64,000 bases of DNA from NCBI GenBank assembly GCA_963921825.1, contig OY997594.1, forward strand, positions 54,669,675 through 54,733,674. The letters run 5' to 3'. Positions 34,019-44,752 of the stretch are shown here, piece by piece. Every line of letters begins with the position of its first letter. Positions within the stretch are counted from its first letter, which is position 1. This DNA comes from Erodium maritimum. Lineage: Eukaryota > Streptophyta > Magnoliopsida > Geraniales > Geraniaceae. The notes beneath the pieces were generated by a model, which saw only the letters and a program-made list of their open reading frames with translations, was not told where the DNA came from and made no database searches. The position numbers were made by a program, and so were the translations under genes.

Positions 34019-35506
34019 CTATGCGTATAGGATTTCTTGACTTGTATATTTCTTGACTATGAGTGTGGGGTGTTTACTGTTATCATCTTTCGGGTGCATG
34101 TGTAAATATTTATAAATATGTGTTTAGAGTCGCATTGGGGACAGTGCTTAGGTTTAAAGTATGGGGTGGGATGCTTTGCATTTATATGTTTGCATTCTAT
34201 GCTGTGCTTCATGCATTTTTGGTGTAATTTTTTTTTTTGGGTCTTTATTTTGTGTGTAAACCTTGGATGTGCAATTTAGGACAACTTGAGCAAGTCGGGA
34301 GTAGATTTTCATCATTGAGGTTTTTTTAGGAATGTTTGGATGATTTATTGTTGGTAGTATTAATGAGTTGTATTTTGTGTTTGTGCTATATTGCTTATTG
34401 GGTTCATGATGATTCTGTGATACTAGATGCCTTAACACGAAAAGGTGGTCACACCAAATGTTAGGTGTGGTTAGGTTTCAATTCTTTTTATTGTCACCGG
34501 CCTGATTCTATATCGATTTCTGCATATAGTGGCCCTAGTTAAGGGATACTAGTCTTATTTCACTTGTTGCATGTAGAGGAGGTTGAGCCCACATGCTTGT
34601 TGTCTTGGGATCGAACTATGCGTTTCGGTAGATTAGAAATCTAGTCGAGTTCAAGTGGTTAGTCTCATTGTGCTTTTGTGGTATCAAAATTTTAAAATCA
34701 CACACACTGTGCACGGGGAATTGAGTATAGGTCCCGGGGAAAGGGGATCCAATAAAATCTGTGTATTAACAAAGGCTTGAGGGGCTGCGGCGGATCGCTA
34801 TGCAGAGTGAGACCCTCATGTCCCGATTTAATCATAGCGTAATAAAAGGTGAACCCCCCCCCCCCCCCCCAACCTATCTTAATGATCCAAAGTTTCTACA
34901 CATAATCGAAAAAACCAAGCAAAACTTTGATCTACCACTTGACTTGTAAAGGAACTAGATAAGTTTACCATTCACGTAGTCCCAAGGCAACGTAATTGCA
35001 TGACAACGCCCACTCGTAAGATTTGTGAATGAGATTACGTTATTCTCTTGATTAGTACTATGTTATGTAGAATCGAGAGAGCAAAGGGCTAAATGACAAT
35101 AGTTAGACTTGATATCTTTCTAGTTATTGCACTTCATCTTGTAAACCACTACACATACACTCTTAATCTACAACATGTAAAAATTGGTTGGTGAAAAGTA
35201 GAAAAGAATGATGAGAGATCTTATTCCTTATGCATGCTCTAGGTCAAATTGCCGATAAAATCCAAGTGTAAGCACACACCTTTTTTGAGTCTTTATTTTT
35301 GGTCTTTAATTTGCTTGTGTATTTGCACGAGAATTTTTGTTTAGTCGAGTCAGCATTTGCATATTTACTGCTTTCAATAACCCGGAGTCACCAAGCTCCG
35401 CCTACGGAGATAGTATCGCGGGGTTTATCTTGGCATTTATCTTAGACAATTTATATTTATTTATGTTTAGTTTTCTCGGGACGAGAAAAGTCTAAGTGTG
35501 GGGTGT

Positions 35507-37403
35507 TGATGCGGGTGCATTTTAACACATAAAAGGGCCACATTTTATCGAGTTATACATGCTTTTGGTCCCGATTTTCTATCATATATTAGAGTTAGCA
35601 TGAATAATTGTGTTTCTCTGTGTTCGGGGTTTCGATGGATTTCCGGCGTATTTTGGGTGTTTTGTGCATGTGGTCCGTTAAGAGGGTCGATTTTGATCGC
35701 TTCGAAATATACTCATGACTGGTCTTGTTTTGTAGGTCTTGAAAAAAGGAATTTTTTGGTGCAAGAACGAGATCAATCGGAGATCAAACGAAGTTGGAGC
35801 GAGCGAAATAGCAAAGTAGGAACAAAAATGGAGCAGCTGTCCAGCCGCCGTTCTCCCTCTACTCGCCACGCGTCCAAGCCCTCAGCCGCCATTCCATCTC
35901 TGCGCGACACGTGTCCTTCTGGCCCACTCCCGCGCGCGTGGCACGTCACGCAGCTGCCGCGTGTCCTCCATCCGCCGCCAGCCGCAAGACGCAAGCTGCC
36001 AGCCCTCCTGCGCGCGACACATGCCCACGCCAGCCGCCTTCTCTCCTCCCCATCTCGCGACACCTGTCCCCTTCCAGCTCTCCTCTCCTCTGCCAACACG
36101 TGTCTAGGGCAGCACTCTCCATTTGGTTGCTCAGCCGCATCTCACCAGGGATTCATTTTTTGTTGGGGTTTTTTGACAGCGAGCAGGAGGAGAAGCGTGA
36201 GGAATGCCGAACAAGAGCAAATAGGAGAGAAATTCTTGAGAATTTATTTTTTATTTATTTTTCTTTTTTCTCTCTACACATATACAAGGATATATACACT
36301 CTATATAGTTAATTTGAAAGGAGATTTTTATAAAGAGTGTTTATTTTCTTAATTTCTTTGAGAGATTTATGGGAACACAAGGTGGAGTTTCATTGATTAG
36401 AGAGGGATTTGAGCCAAGGGTGTCATTGTTCTTGGAGAAAATTCATCTTTAAAAGAGCTTCTTTGTGCTTCTACTCTTGGATTTGTTGCCAACACAAGAG
36501 GATCAAAGCTAGGGTTTGGAAGAAGGGGAAGAGCAACCATTTTGTCAATTTATTGTGGTGATTGTATCTAAACTTTCTCTCTAATTCTCATTATGAAATC
36601 ATTTACTTGTTGGTTCATCTCTATGTCATTGATTATCATGAATAACTAAACCTCCAAATTTCTAGGGTTTTGGGTGATTAGAGTAGGGATTTCCATGTTT
36701 TAAATGCTTTAAATTGTTGTGATTGTTGAATTGTTTTAGTGTTTATGATCGATTTGTGCTTAACGCTTTATCTCCCGGGTAGGCTTGATAATTGATTTGA
36801 ATTAGAATTTAACGCTTGAAAAAGGAGAATTGTAATTAGTCTAAAGTCGATCGTAAATTGGATTTAAACCCTAGCTAGAACTAGCGGGGTTAATACAATT
36901 GCAATATCTATAGACTTGGTTGGTCGAAAGTTAGAAGTTGTCATAGAATTAAACGCTTTGGGTCTTCCTACATCGTGATTCGAAAGAACTCGGTGGTTAG
37001 ATTCCATTAGGGTTTGAATCGTTCGAAAGAAGTTAGGACTAGAGTTGAGATGACTCGTTGCCGCTAAATCAAGTCTTCATCACAACAATCGAGTATTTTT
37101 GACTTTATGGAATGAACTCTATGAACCCGATATCCTAGAAATTTCATCATTTGATTCAAGAGGTTAAGAATTCTCGGTTTCGTGCTACGAGTGCTCTACT
37201 TGATTTGCATTACTTGTTAGTTTATTTTAGAAGCATAAAAACCAACTTTTTTTTTATAGAAATTGCTTAGCTACAAGCTTTAAATAGTAAGTGTTTTTTT
37301 ATTGCTCCTTTGGGCTCGATATTCCGGACTTCAAATCCGATTACTACTTGACGGCCGGTGCACTTGCCGTGCTCAAGTTTGCGTTTAAACCCGAAGGGCG
37401 TCA
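35507..37403 (+). repeat. Shared LTR between Gypsy A and B
   Basis: 1,897 bp, close to 25606-27528, slightly shorter in the GC-rich section. G-boxes at 35908 and 36097. The polypurine tract AAGTGTGGGGTGT precedes it and the tRNA-Asp primer site follows at 37411. Confidence 0.9.
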
Positions 37404-37410
37404 AGTTTTA

Positions 37411-37429
37411 TGGCGTCGTTGCCGGGGAG
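37411..37429 (+). promoter_or_regulatory. Primer-binding site (tRNA-Asp), Gypsy B
   Basis: TGGCGTCGTTGCCGGGGAG, one base different from the Gypsy A site. Confidence 0.8.
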
Positions 37430-40400
37430 CAATTAGGCAACCCTTGCTATATAGTTTGTGCTTCGACTATTTCATTTACTTATTTGTCTTTTATATTTGT
37501 GTTTTCGGTTCTAATCTCATCTTGTGTTTGGATTTGAAGGTTTTATGATCAAAAGATCCAAATCTTCTCCAAGTGAGCTGCTCAGTGACAAAGAGTTAAG
37601 AGAAGCTGAGTTTAGATTCAAAGCATCAAGGAAAGCTGCTAAGGAAGCTAAAGAATTGCATAATATGGAAGACCCACCGGGATTTGGTGAAGATGGGCGG
37701 ATTGCAAATGTAGGTCAGCATGCTAATCAGCAAGAAAGACCACGAAGACTTTTGTGTGAGTTCGGTGCACCACAAACCAACAGATTACATTCGAGCATTC
37801 ATGCACCAGCGATCACAGCTCACCAGTTTGAGATTAAGACTTCAGTGATCTCACTGCTTCAGCAATCTTCATTTAGCGGGAACACCTCTACATGTCCAGA
37901 CCCGTCATTGTACCTGACAAAATTCCTTGAAATATGTTCTACATTCAGGTACAATGGTGTGTCTGATGATGCTGTCAGATTAAGATTATTCCCGTTCTCC
38001 CTATCAGGTGAAGCTTATGAATGGTTTCGTAATTTGCCTTACCATGCGATAAGAACTTGGGAGGATTTGGCTCAAAAATTTCTAACTAGATTCTTCTCAC
38101 CAAGGAAGACTCAAGAGTTGAGATCCCAGATTCAAAACTTCAGACAGGAAAATATGGAGTCATTAGCTGAAGCTTGGGAGCGATTTCAAGGGATGATAAG
38201 GAGGTGCCCTCACTGTGGGTTAGAGTTGTGGTTGCAGATGCAGATCTTTTATATGGGTTTGAGACCGGCAAGTCAATCAGAGTTGAACGCATCATCAGGT
38301 GGTTCATTCAAAAACCACACCCCAGAAGAGTGCCTAGAGATTTTAGAAATGATTATGTCCAATAATGATTGGCACTCTGAGAGAGGACCTACTGGTGCAG
38401 TCAATTCAGTCTCATCCTCAGCAGACATGAATCAAGTTATGGAGATGATGAGAGTGATGAGTGCAAAGATAGAGGGGTTACAGGTTCACTCCCACCAACC
38501 TGACCCTTTGGATTGCATTGAGGAGATGCGGCATCCAGCTCATGAAAGTGTTCATTATGTGAGCAACAACAATCAAGGAAGAAGATATGATCCTTACTCT
38601 AGCACCTACAACCCTGGTTGGAAAGATCATCCAAGTTTCAGATGGGGAGGAGATCAAGGTCAAAGGAATCAGAATTTAGCACCTCCTGGATTCCATCGAA
38701 GGCCTCAGAACCAAGGCCAGCAGCAAAGAGATCCTCAACCTCAGCAGAGCCAACAACCTCAAGAACCTTCACCTATGGATCTCATATTGAGACTGATGCA
38801 ATGATAGGATGCAGAGGCTAGAAAGCAAGAGGAGAACACCAAGCTGATGATGCAAAAGCAAGATCAGATGTCTAAGAGGCAAGAAGAGTCAGATTTTGCT
38901 ATGAGGACAATGCAAGCCCATATGGGGTAGATGGCCACCGCTCTGCACTCGATAGCTCCGTGGTCACTACCTAGTGACACAGAAGTAAATCCTAGGGAAA
39001 ATGTAAATGCAGTAACTACCATGAGTGGAAAAGGTGTAGAAGAGAGATATGAGGGATTGGATGAAGAGCCTCCAGAAGAAATTTCTATTGAGCATATTCA
39101 AGAGGAAGAGCAAGAGGGCACATGAGAAATAAGAGGAAGAGAGCACGCCATAGGTAAGAAGGTAAGGGAGTCCGTGGTTGATTCAGAAACCCGGACTTCA
39201 CCTCTCCCTTTCCCTTCTGTTGCCAAGAAATCTAAACATGATGATCAATATGCAAAATTCTTGAATGTGTTTACAAAACTTGAGATTAATATTCCTTTTC
39301 TAGATGCAATTAGGAGCATGCCTGGTTATGCCAAATTTCTGAAAGATATTATATTTAACAAAAGGAAGATGAATGTGAATGATAGGGTGAATTTAAGTGA
39401 AGAGTGTTCTGCTATCTTACAAAATAAATTACCCCCTAAATTGAAAGACCCGGGTAGTTTTACAATACCCTGTGAGATGGGGACCCTTTCATTTGCAAAA
39501 GCCTTGTGTGATCTAGGAGCTAGCATAAACCTGATGCCTTTGAATGTGTTTAGAAAGCTAGGATTGGGGGAAGAACCGAAACAGACCTCTATATCTCTAC
39601 ATCTAGCTGATAGATCGATTAAATACCCTAGAGGGGTAGTAGAGGATATTCTAGTAAAGGTTGATAAATTTATCTTTCCTGCCGATTTTATTGTATTGGA
39701 TATGGAGGAAGATTATGAGATACTCCTAATCCTAGGGAGGCCTTTCTTGGCCACAACAAGAGCTCTTATTGATGTAGAGCAAGGGAAATTGACCATTCGC
39801 TACGGCAAAGAAGAAGTGGTGTTAGATGTCTTTAGATCGATAAAACAAGCTAGGAGTGATGACACATCTTTTATAATTGAGGCTATTGATTGTGTAGTGC
39901 AGGAAATGTTTATTCCTGATGATCCTTTTCTTACATGCCTAGCTAAGGACATTGGTATCCCTTATGAACTTTCACAAGATGTTGTAGACGAAGTGGTCAA
40001 TTTATTGGAGGCATGTCCTCCAAGGAAGAGGGATAGGCCCCACACTCGCCTCACTTTGGAGGCAAGTCAAGGGCCCAAGCTAAAGCCCTCTATTGAGCAA
40101 GCCCTTGAGGTAGAATTAAAACCCCTCCCTAAAAATTTGAAATACATGTTTTTGAATGAAGACAATACTCTACTTGTGATAATATCTTCTGAGTTGTCTT
40201 GTCTTCAGGAGGGAAAGCTAATGAGGGTTCTTAAGGATCATAAAAGGGCCTTTGGATGGACAATAGCTGACATCAAGGGAATTAGCCCGTCAGTGTGCAT
40301 GCACAAAATTCTCATGAAGGAAAATCAAAGGTCAAGTGTGCAACCAAAAAGGAGGCTAAATCCATTGATGCAAGAGGTAGTAAAGAAAGAGATTGTAAAG

Positions 40401-42984
40401 CTTTTAGATGCAGGTATTCTATACCCTATCTCTGATAGTGCTTGGGTAAGTCCAATCCAATGTGTACCTAAGAAAGGGGGAATGACTGTAGTGACCAATG
40501 AAAAGAATGAGTTAATTCCTACTAGGACGGTTACAGTGTGGAGAGTATGCATTGACTATAGGAAGTTGAATGATGTCACCCGTAAAGACCATCTCCCATT
40601 ACCTTTTATTGATCAAATGTTAGAGAAATTAGCTGGTTATGAATATTATTGCTTTCTAGATGAATATAGTGGGTACAACCAAATAGCTATAGCTCCTGAG
40701 GATCAAGAGAAAACTACTCTGACTTGCCCTTGTGGAACATTTTCATATAAGAGAATGCCTTTTGGTTTATGTAATGCACCTGCTACTTTTCAAAGATGCA
40801 TGACAGCTATATTTCATGATATGATTGGTGATTACCTAGAAGTGTTCATGGATGATTTTTCTATGTTTGGTTCTTCATTTGATGAGTGTTTGAATAATCT
40901 GCATAAAGTATTGACTAGATGCGAAGAAACAAACTTGGTGTTATATTGGAAAAAATGTCATCTTATGGTTCAACAGGGTATTGTTCTAGGTCATAAAATC
41001 TCCAAAAAGGGGATTGAAATAGATATGGCCAAGGTGGATGTGATAGGTAAATTGCCTCTACCTAGAAATGTTAAGGGGATTAGAAGTTTTTTAGGACATG
41101 CAGGGTTCTATAGAAGATTCATTAAGGGGTTTTCTGAGATTTCCAAACCATTGTGCAATTTGTTAGGAAAAGATATCCCTTTTGATTTTGATGATGCATG
41201 CTTGAAGAGTTTCTTGTCCTTGAAAGATAAGTTAGTGAATGCACCTGTGATGGTGAGTCCTGATTGGTCCCTGCCTTTTGAGTTAATGTGTGATGCTAGT
41301 GATATAGCGGTAGGGGCAGTTTTGGGACAGAGAAAAGGCAAGATTTTTCACACTATTTATTATGCTAGTAGAGTTCTTAATGAAGCCCAAATGAATTATG
41401 CTACTACTGAAAAAGAACTACTTGATGTTGTATTCGCTTGTGATAAATTTCATTCTTATCTTGTCTTGTCCAAAGTTATTGTGTACACTGACCATGCCGC
41501 TCTCAAGTATTTGTTTAGTAAGAAAGAGGCAAAACCTAGACTATTGAGGTGGATTTTACTACTCCAAGAATTTGATTTGGAGATTCGAGATAAAAAAGGA
41601 GTAGAGAACGTTATTGTAGATCACCTATCCAGGATTGAGAACCTAAGTGTGCCAATTAAAGAAGAGTTCCCGGATGAGCACTTGTTTGGTATAGAAAATC
41701 AAGTCACCCCATGGTTTGCCTATTTTGCAAATTACTTAGCAAGTGGTGTTCTTCCTGCAGATTTTACCTCCTATCAGAAGAAAAAGTTTTTATATGATGT
41801 GAAAAACTATTAATGGGATGATCCTTTCCTGTTTAAGATTTGTGCAGATCAAATGGCGAGAAGGTGTATTCCCGAGTATGAGACTAGAGATATTTTACAT
41901 CATTGCCATGGAAGAGAAGTAGGAGGACATTTCAGGCCTACCAGGACAGCACAAAAGGTGTTGCAATCGGGATTTTATTGGCCTACCTTATTTCATGATG
42001 CAGCCATGTTCGTTAAGCAATGTGACAGGTGTCAAAGAACTGGTAATATCTCGAGGAGGCAAGAGATGCCTATGAACATTTCAATTGAGGTAGAGTTATT
42101 TGACGTATGGAACATTGACTTTATGGGCCGTTTTCCACGGTCCAATGGTTATGAGTACATTTTAGTGGTCGTGGATTATGTGTCAAAGTGGGTTGAAGCG
42201 GTGGCCTTAGCCACCAATGATGCCAAACCGGTTTGTGCGTTTTTAAAGAAATATATATTTTCTCGGTTTGGCACGCCTAGGGCAATAGTAACCGATGGCG
42301 GCTCACACTTTTGCAATAAACAATTTGGAAGCTTTTAAATCACTATGGTGTTCGTCATCGCTTAGCTACTCCCTACCATCCCCAAACTAGAGGGCAAGTA
42401 GAGGTTACAAATAGGGAGCTTAAAAGCATATTAGAGAAAACTGTCAGTGCATCTAGGAAAGATTGGTCACATAGATTAGATGATACACTGTGGGCATATA
42501 GGACAGCTTTTAAAACTCCTATTGGAATGTCTCCCTACAAGCTAGTGTATGGGAAGTCTTGTCAATTACCGGTGGAGCTAGAGCATAAAGCATATTGGGC
42601 AATTAAGTTTTTAAATTTTGATGCTAACAGTTGTGGTGAGAACAAGTTATTACAGATCAATCAGATGGATGAATTCAGGTCTCAGGCTTACCACAACTCA
42701 AAGCTATACAAGGAGCGCACCAAAATTTCCCATGATAAGAGAATTGTAGACAGGGAGTTCAAGGAGGGAGACATGGTTCTTCTCTATAACTCCAGATTGA
42801 AGCTCTTCCCCGGTAAACTAGTTTCAAAGTGGAGCGGTCCCTATAAGGTGACCCGAGTTCTTTCCAAAAGGGCGGTAGAGATCTCCGATGGGAAGAATCC
42901 CCTATTTCTTGTGAAGCACTACTTTGGTGGTGTGTTTGGTCCAGAAGAATGTCTATATCTGGAGGAGCCTGAGTATTAGGCGGT

Positions 42985-43055
42985 AGGCGGCTTAGGCCGC
43001 CTTTGAGTCGAGCTAACGACGTTAAACAAATGCGCTAGTTGGGAGGCACCCCAAC
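42985..43055 (+). ncRNA. Two-hairpin block after pol, Gypsy B
   Basis: Same sequence and spacing as the Gypsy A block: hairpin 1 at 42985-43002 and hairpin 2 at 43038-43055. Confidence 0.65.
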
Positions 43056-43181
43056 AATGGATGGAAAGTGGGAGCAGTTTAGTCACATGCCATGGCGTCG
43101 AGCTTCTTAAAATTTCTCACGGGCGATGATCTTTCCATCCATCCATGCACACTAGGACTCCCACGTCAGCTCACAAGTCGA

Positions 43182-43208
43182 GTAGCGGTTCTTCGAGGGG
43201 CAGTATCT
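43182..43208 (+). repeat. Conserved 27-nt core, Gypsy B
   Basis: Identical to 33322-33348. It lies in a 60-codon open frame (43092-43274) differing from that of A by one residue near its middle. Confidence 0.7.
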
Positions 43209-44570
43209 CTTCCCTTCCTATTTTCAATTGTTTACCGCTATTGTATTTCTTATATGCTATCTGGTGGGTGTTGAGCACCCGAATTGATGTGCTGATAGAC
43301 TATGCATATAGGATTTCTTGACTTGTATATTGCCTGACTCTGAGTGTGGGGTGTTTATTGTTATCATCCATCGGGTGCATGTGTAAATATTTGTAAGTAT
43401 GTGTTTAGAGTCGCACTCGGGACAGTGCTTAAGTTTAAAGTGTGGGGTGGGATGCTTTGCATTTATATGTTTTCATTCTATGCTTCACTTCATGCATTTT
43501 TTGTTTAATTTTTTTTATGGGTCTTTATTTTGTGTGTAAACCTTGGATGTGCAATTTAGGCCAACATGAGCAAGTCGGGAGTAGATTTTCATCATTGAGG
43601 ATTTGTTGAGGAATGTTTGGATGTTTTACTGTTGATAGTATTAATGAGCTGTATTTGTGCTATATTGCTTAATGGGTGCAAGATGATTTTGTGATGCTAG
43701 ATGTCTTAGACACGAAAAGGCGGTCACACCAAATGTTAGGTGTGGTTAGGTTTCAATTCTTTTTATTGTCACCGGTCTAATTCTATCTTCATATCTGTAT
43801 ATAGTGGACCTAGTTAAGAGATACTAGTCTTATTTCACTTTTTGCATGGAGAGGAGGTTGAAGCCACATGCTTGTTGCTTTACGATCAAACTATGTGTTT
43901 TGGTAGATTAAAAATCTAGTCGAGTTCAAGTGGTTAGTCCCATTGTGCGTTTGTGGTACCAATTTTTCAAAATCACACACACTATGCACGAGGAATTAAG
44001 TATAGGTCCCGGGGAAATGGGATCCAATAAAATCTGTGTATTAACAAAGGCTTGAGGGGCTGCGGCGGATGGCTATGCAGAGTGAGACCCTCATGTCCCG
44101 AGTTAATCATAGCGTAATAAAAGGTGAACCCCCCCCCCCCCAACCTATCTTAATGATCCAAAGTTTCGACACGTAATCGAAAAAACCAAGCAAAACTTTG
44201 ATCTACCACTTGACTCGTAAAGGAACTAGATAGGTTTACCACTCACGTAGTCCCAAGGCAACGTAATTGCATGACAACGTCCCCTCATAAGATTTGTGAA
44301 TGAGATTACGTTATGCTCTTGATTAGTATTATGGTATGTAGAATCGAGAGAGCAAAGGGCTAAATGACAATAGTTAGGCTTGAAATCTTTCTAGTTATTG
44401 CAGTTCATCTTGGCATATTTGCACGAGAATTTTGGTCTATTTGAGTCAGCATATGCATATTTAATGCTTTCAATAACCCGGAGTCGCCAAGCTCCGCCTA
44501 CGGAGATAGTATCGTTGGGTTTATCTTGGCATTTATCTTAGATAGTTTATATTTATTTATGTTTAAAAGA

Positions 44571-44628
44571 CAGAACAGTGTTTATTTTCTTTTTCTTTTC
44601 TCCTTTAGACCACAAATCTTGGTACCTG
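44571..44628. repeat. 58-bp direct repeat flanking the array, right
   Basis: Partner of 24653-24710, three mismatches. To its right the minus-strand Gypsy element resumes. Confidence 0.85.
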
Positions 44629-44684
44629 CAGTGACATATATCCTTAACCAGAACAACAAAAGGAAAATAAATGAATATACAAAC

Positions 44685-44751
44685 CTCGGGTTGCCTCCCG
44701 AGAAGCGTCTTTGTTTAAAGTCGTTGGCTCTTAAAGGTGGCTTAGGCCGCC
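44685..44751 (-). ncRNA. Two-hairpin block after pol, minus-strand Gypsy
   Basis: On the minus strand hairpin 1 is GGCGGC-CTAA-GCCACC (44751-44736, one C-A mismatch). A 33-nt linker with the related AACGACTTTAAACAAAGACG follows, then hairpin 2, CTCGGG-AGGCAA-CCCGAG (44702-44685). The hairpin 2 stem pairs perfectly although two base pairs differ from the GTTGGG/CCCAAC version. Confidence 0.65.
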
Positions 44752-44752
44752 T

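Larger units (their letters stand above)
27529..35506 (+). mobile_element. Gypsy A internal region, broken
   Basis: Parts in order: primer site, gag (about 27650-29400; retrotransposon gag domain near 28080-28400), aspartic protease (about 29560-29960), reverse transcriptase (about 30480-31100), RNase H (about 31380-31640), integrase with zinc-binding head and core (about 31990-32720) and a C-terminal part to about 33119. Then come the two-hairpin block, the conserved core, a hAT MITE (33448-34018), a C-run (34854-34870) and the polypurine tract before 35507. No chromodomain and no ORF-1 gene. Broken by a handful of breaks; otherwise long stretches are open, consistent with youth. Confidence 0.88.
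24711..44566 (+). mobile_element. Plus-strand Athila-type Gypsy tandem array
   Basis: Layout: LTR piece (24711-25605), LTR (25606-27528), internal A (27529-35506), shared LTR (35507-37403), internal B (37404 to about 44566). The shared LTR is 3' for A and 5' for B, a form usually made by recombination between copies. B has no LTR of its own on the right. LTRs start TGATGCG and end GGGCGTCA. A primer-binding site for tRNA-Asp follows each complete LTR. The whole sits in the minus-strand Gypsy element, bracketed by 58-bp direct repeats. Copies A and B are very similar, so the array is young. Confidence 0.9.
37404..44566 (+). mobile_element. Gypsy B internal region, broken
   Basis: Sister of A. 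Parts: gag (about 37525-39270), protease (about 39450-39800), reverse transcriptase (about 40360-41000), RNase H (about 41280-41540), integrase (about 41870-42560), C-terminal part to about 42979, two-hairpin block (42985-43055), conserved core (43182-43208), C-run (44129-44141). It ends near 44566 without its own right LTR. It lacks the hAT MITE seen in A. It is broken, with several breaks. Confidence 0.87.

Noticed and set aside
34854-34870. CRISPR-like or satellite array near the C-run
   Set aside because: A simple homopolymer in a retrotransposon 3' region; no spaced repeats anywhere in the window resemble CRISPR.
35600-36352. 250-codon open frame in the shared LTR
   Set aside because: Same LTR composition effect; the counterpart in the other LTR is not open in the same way.
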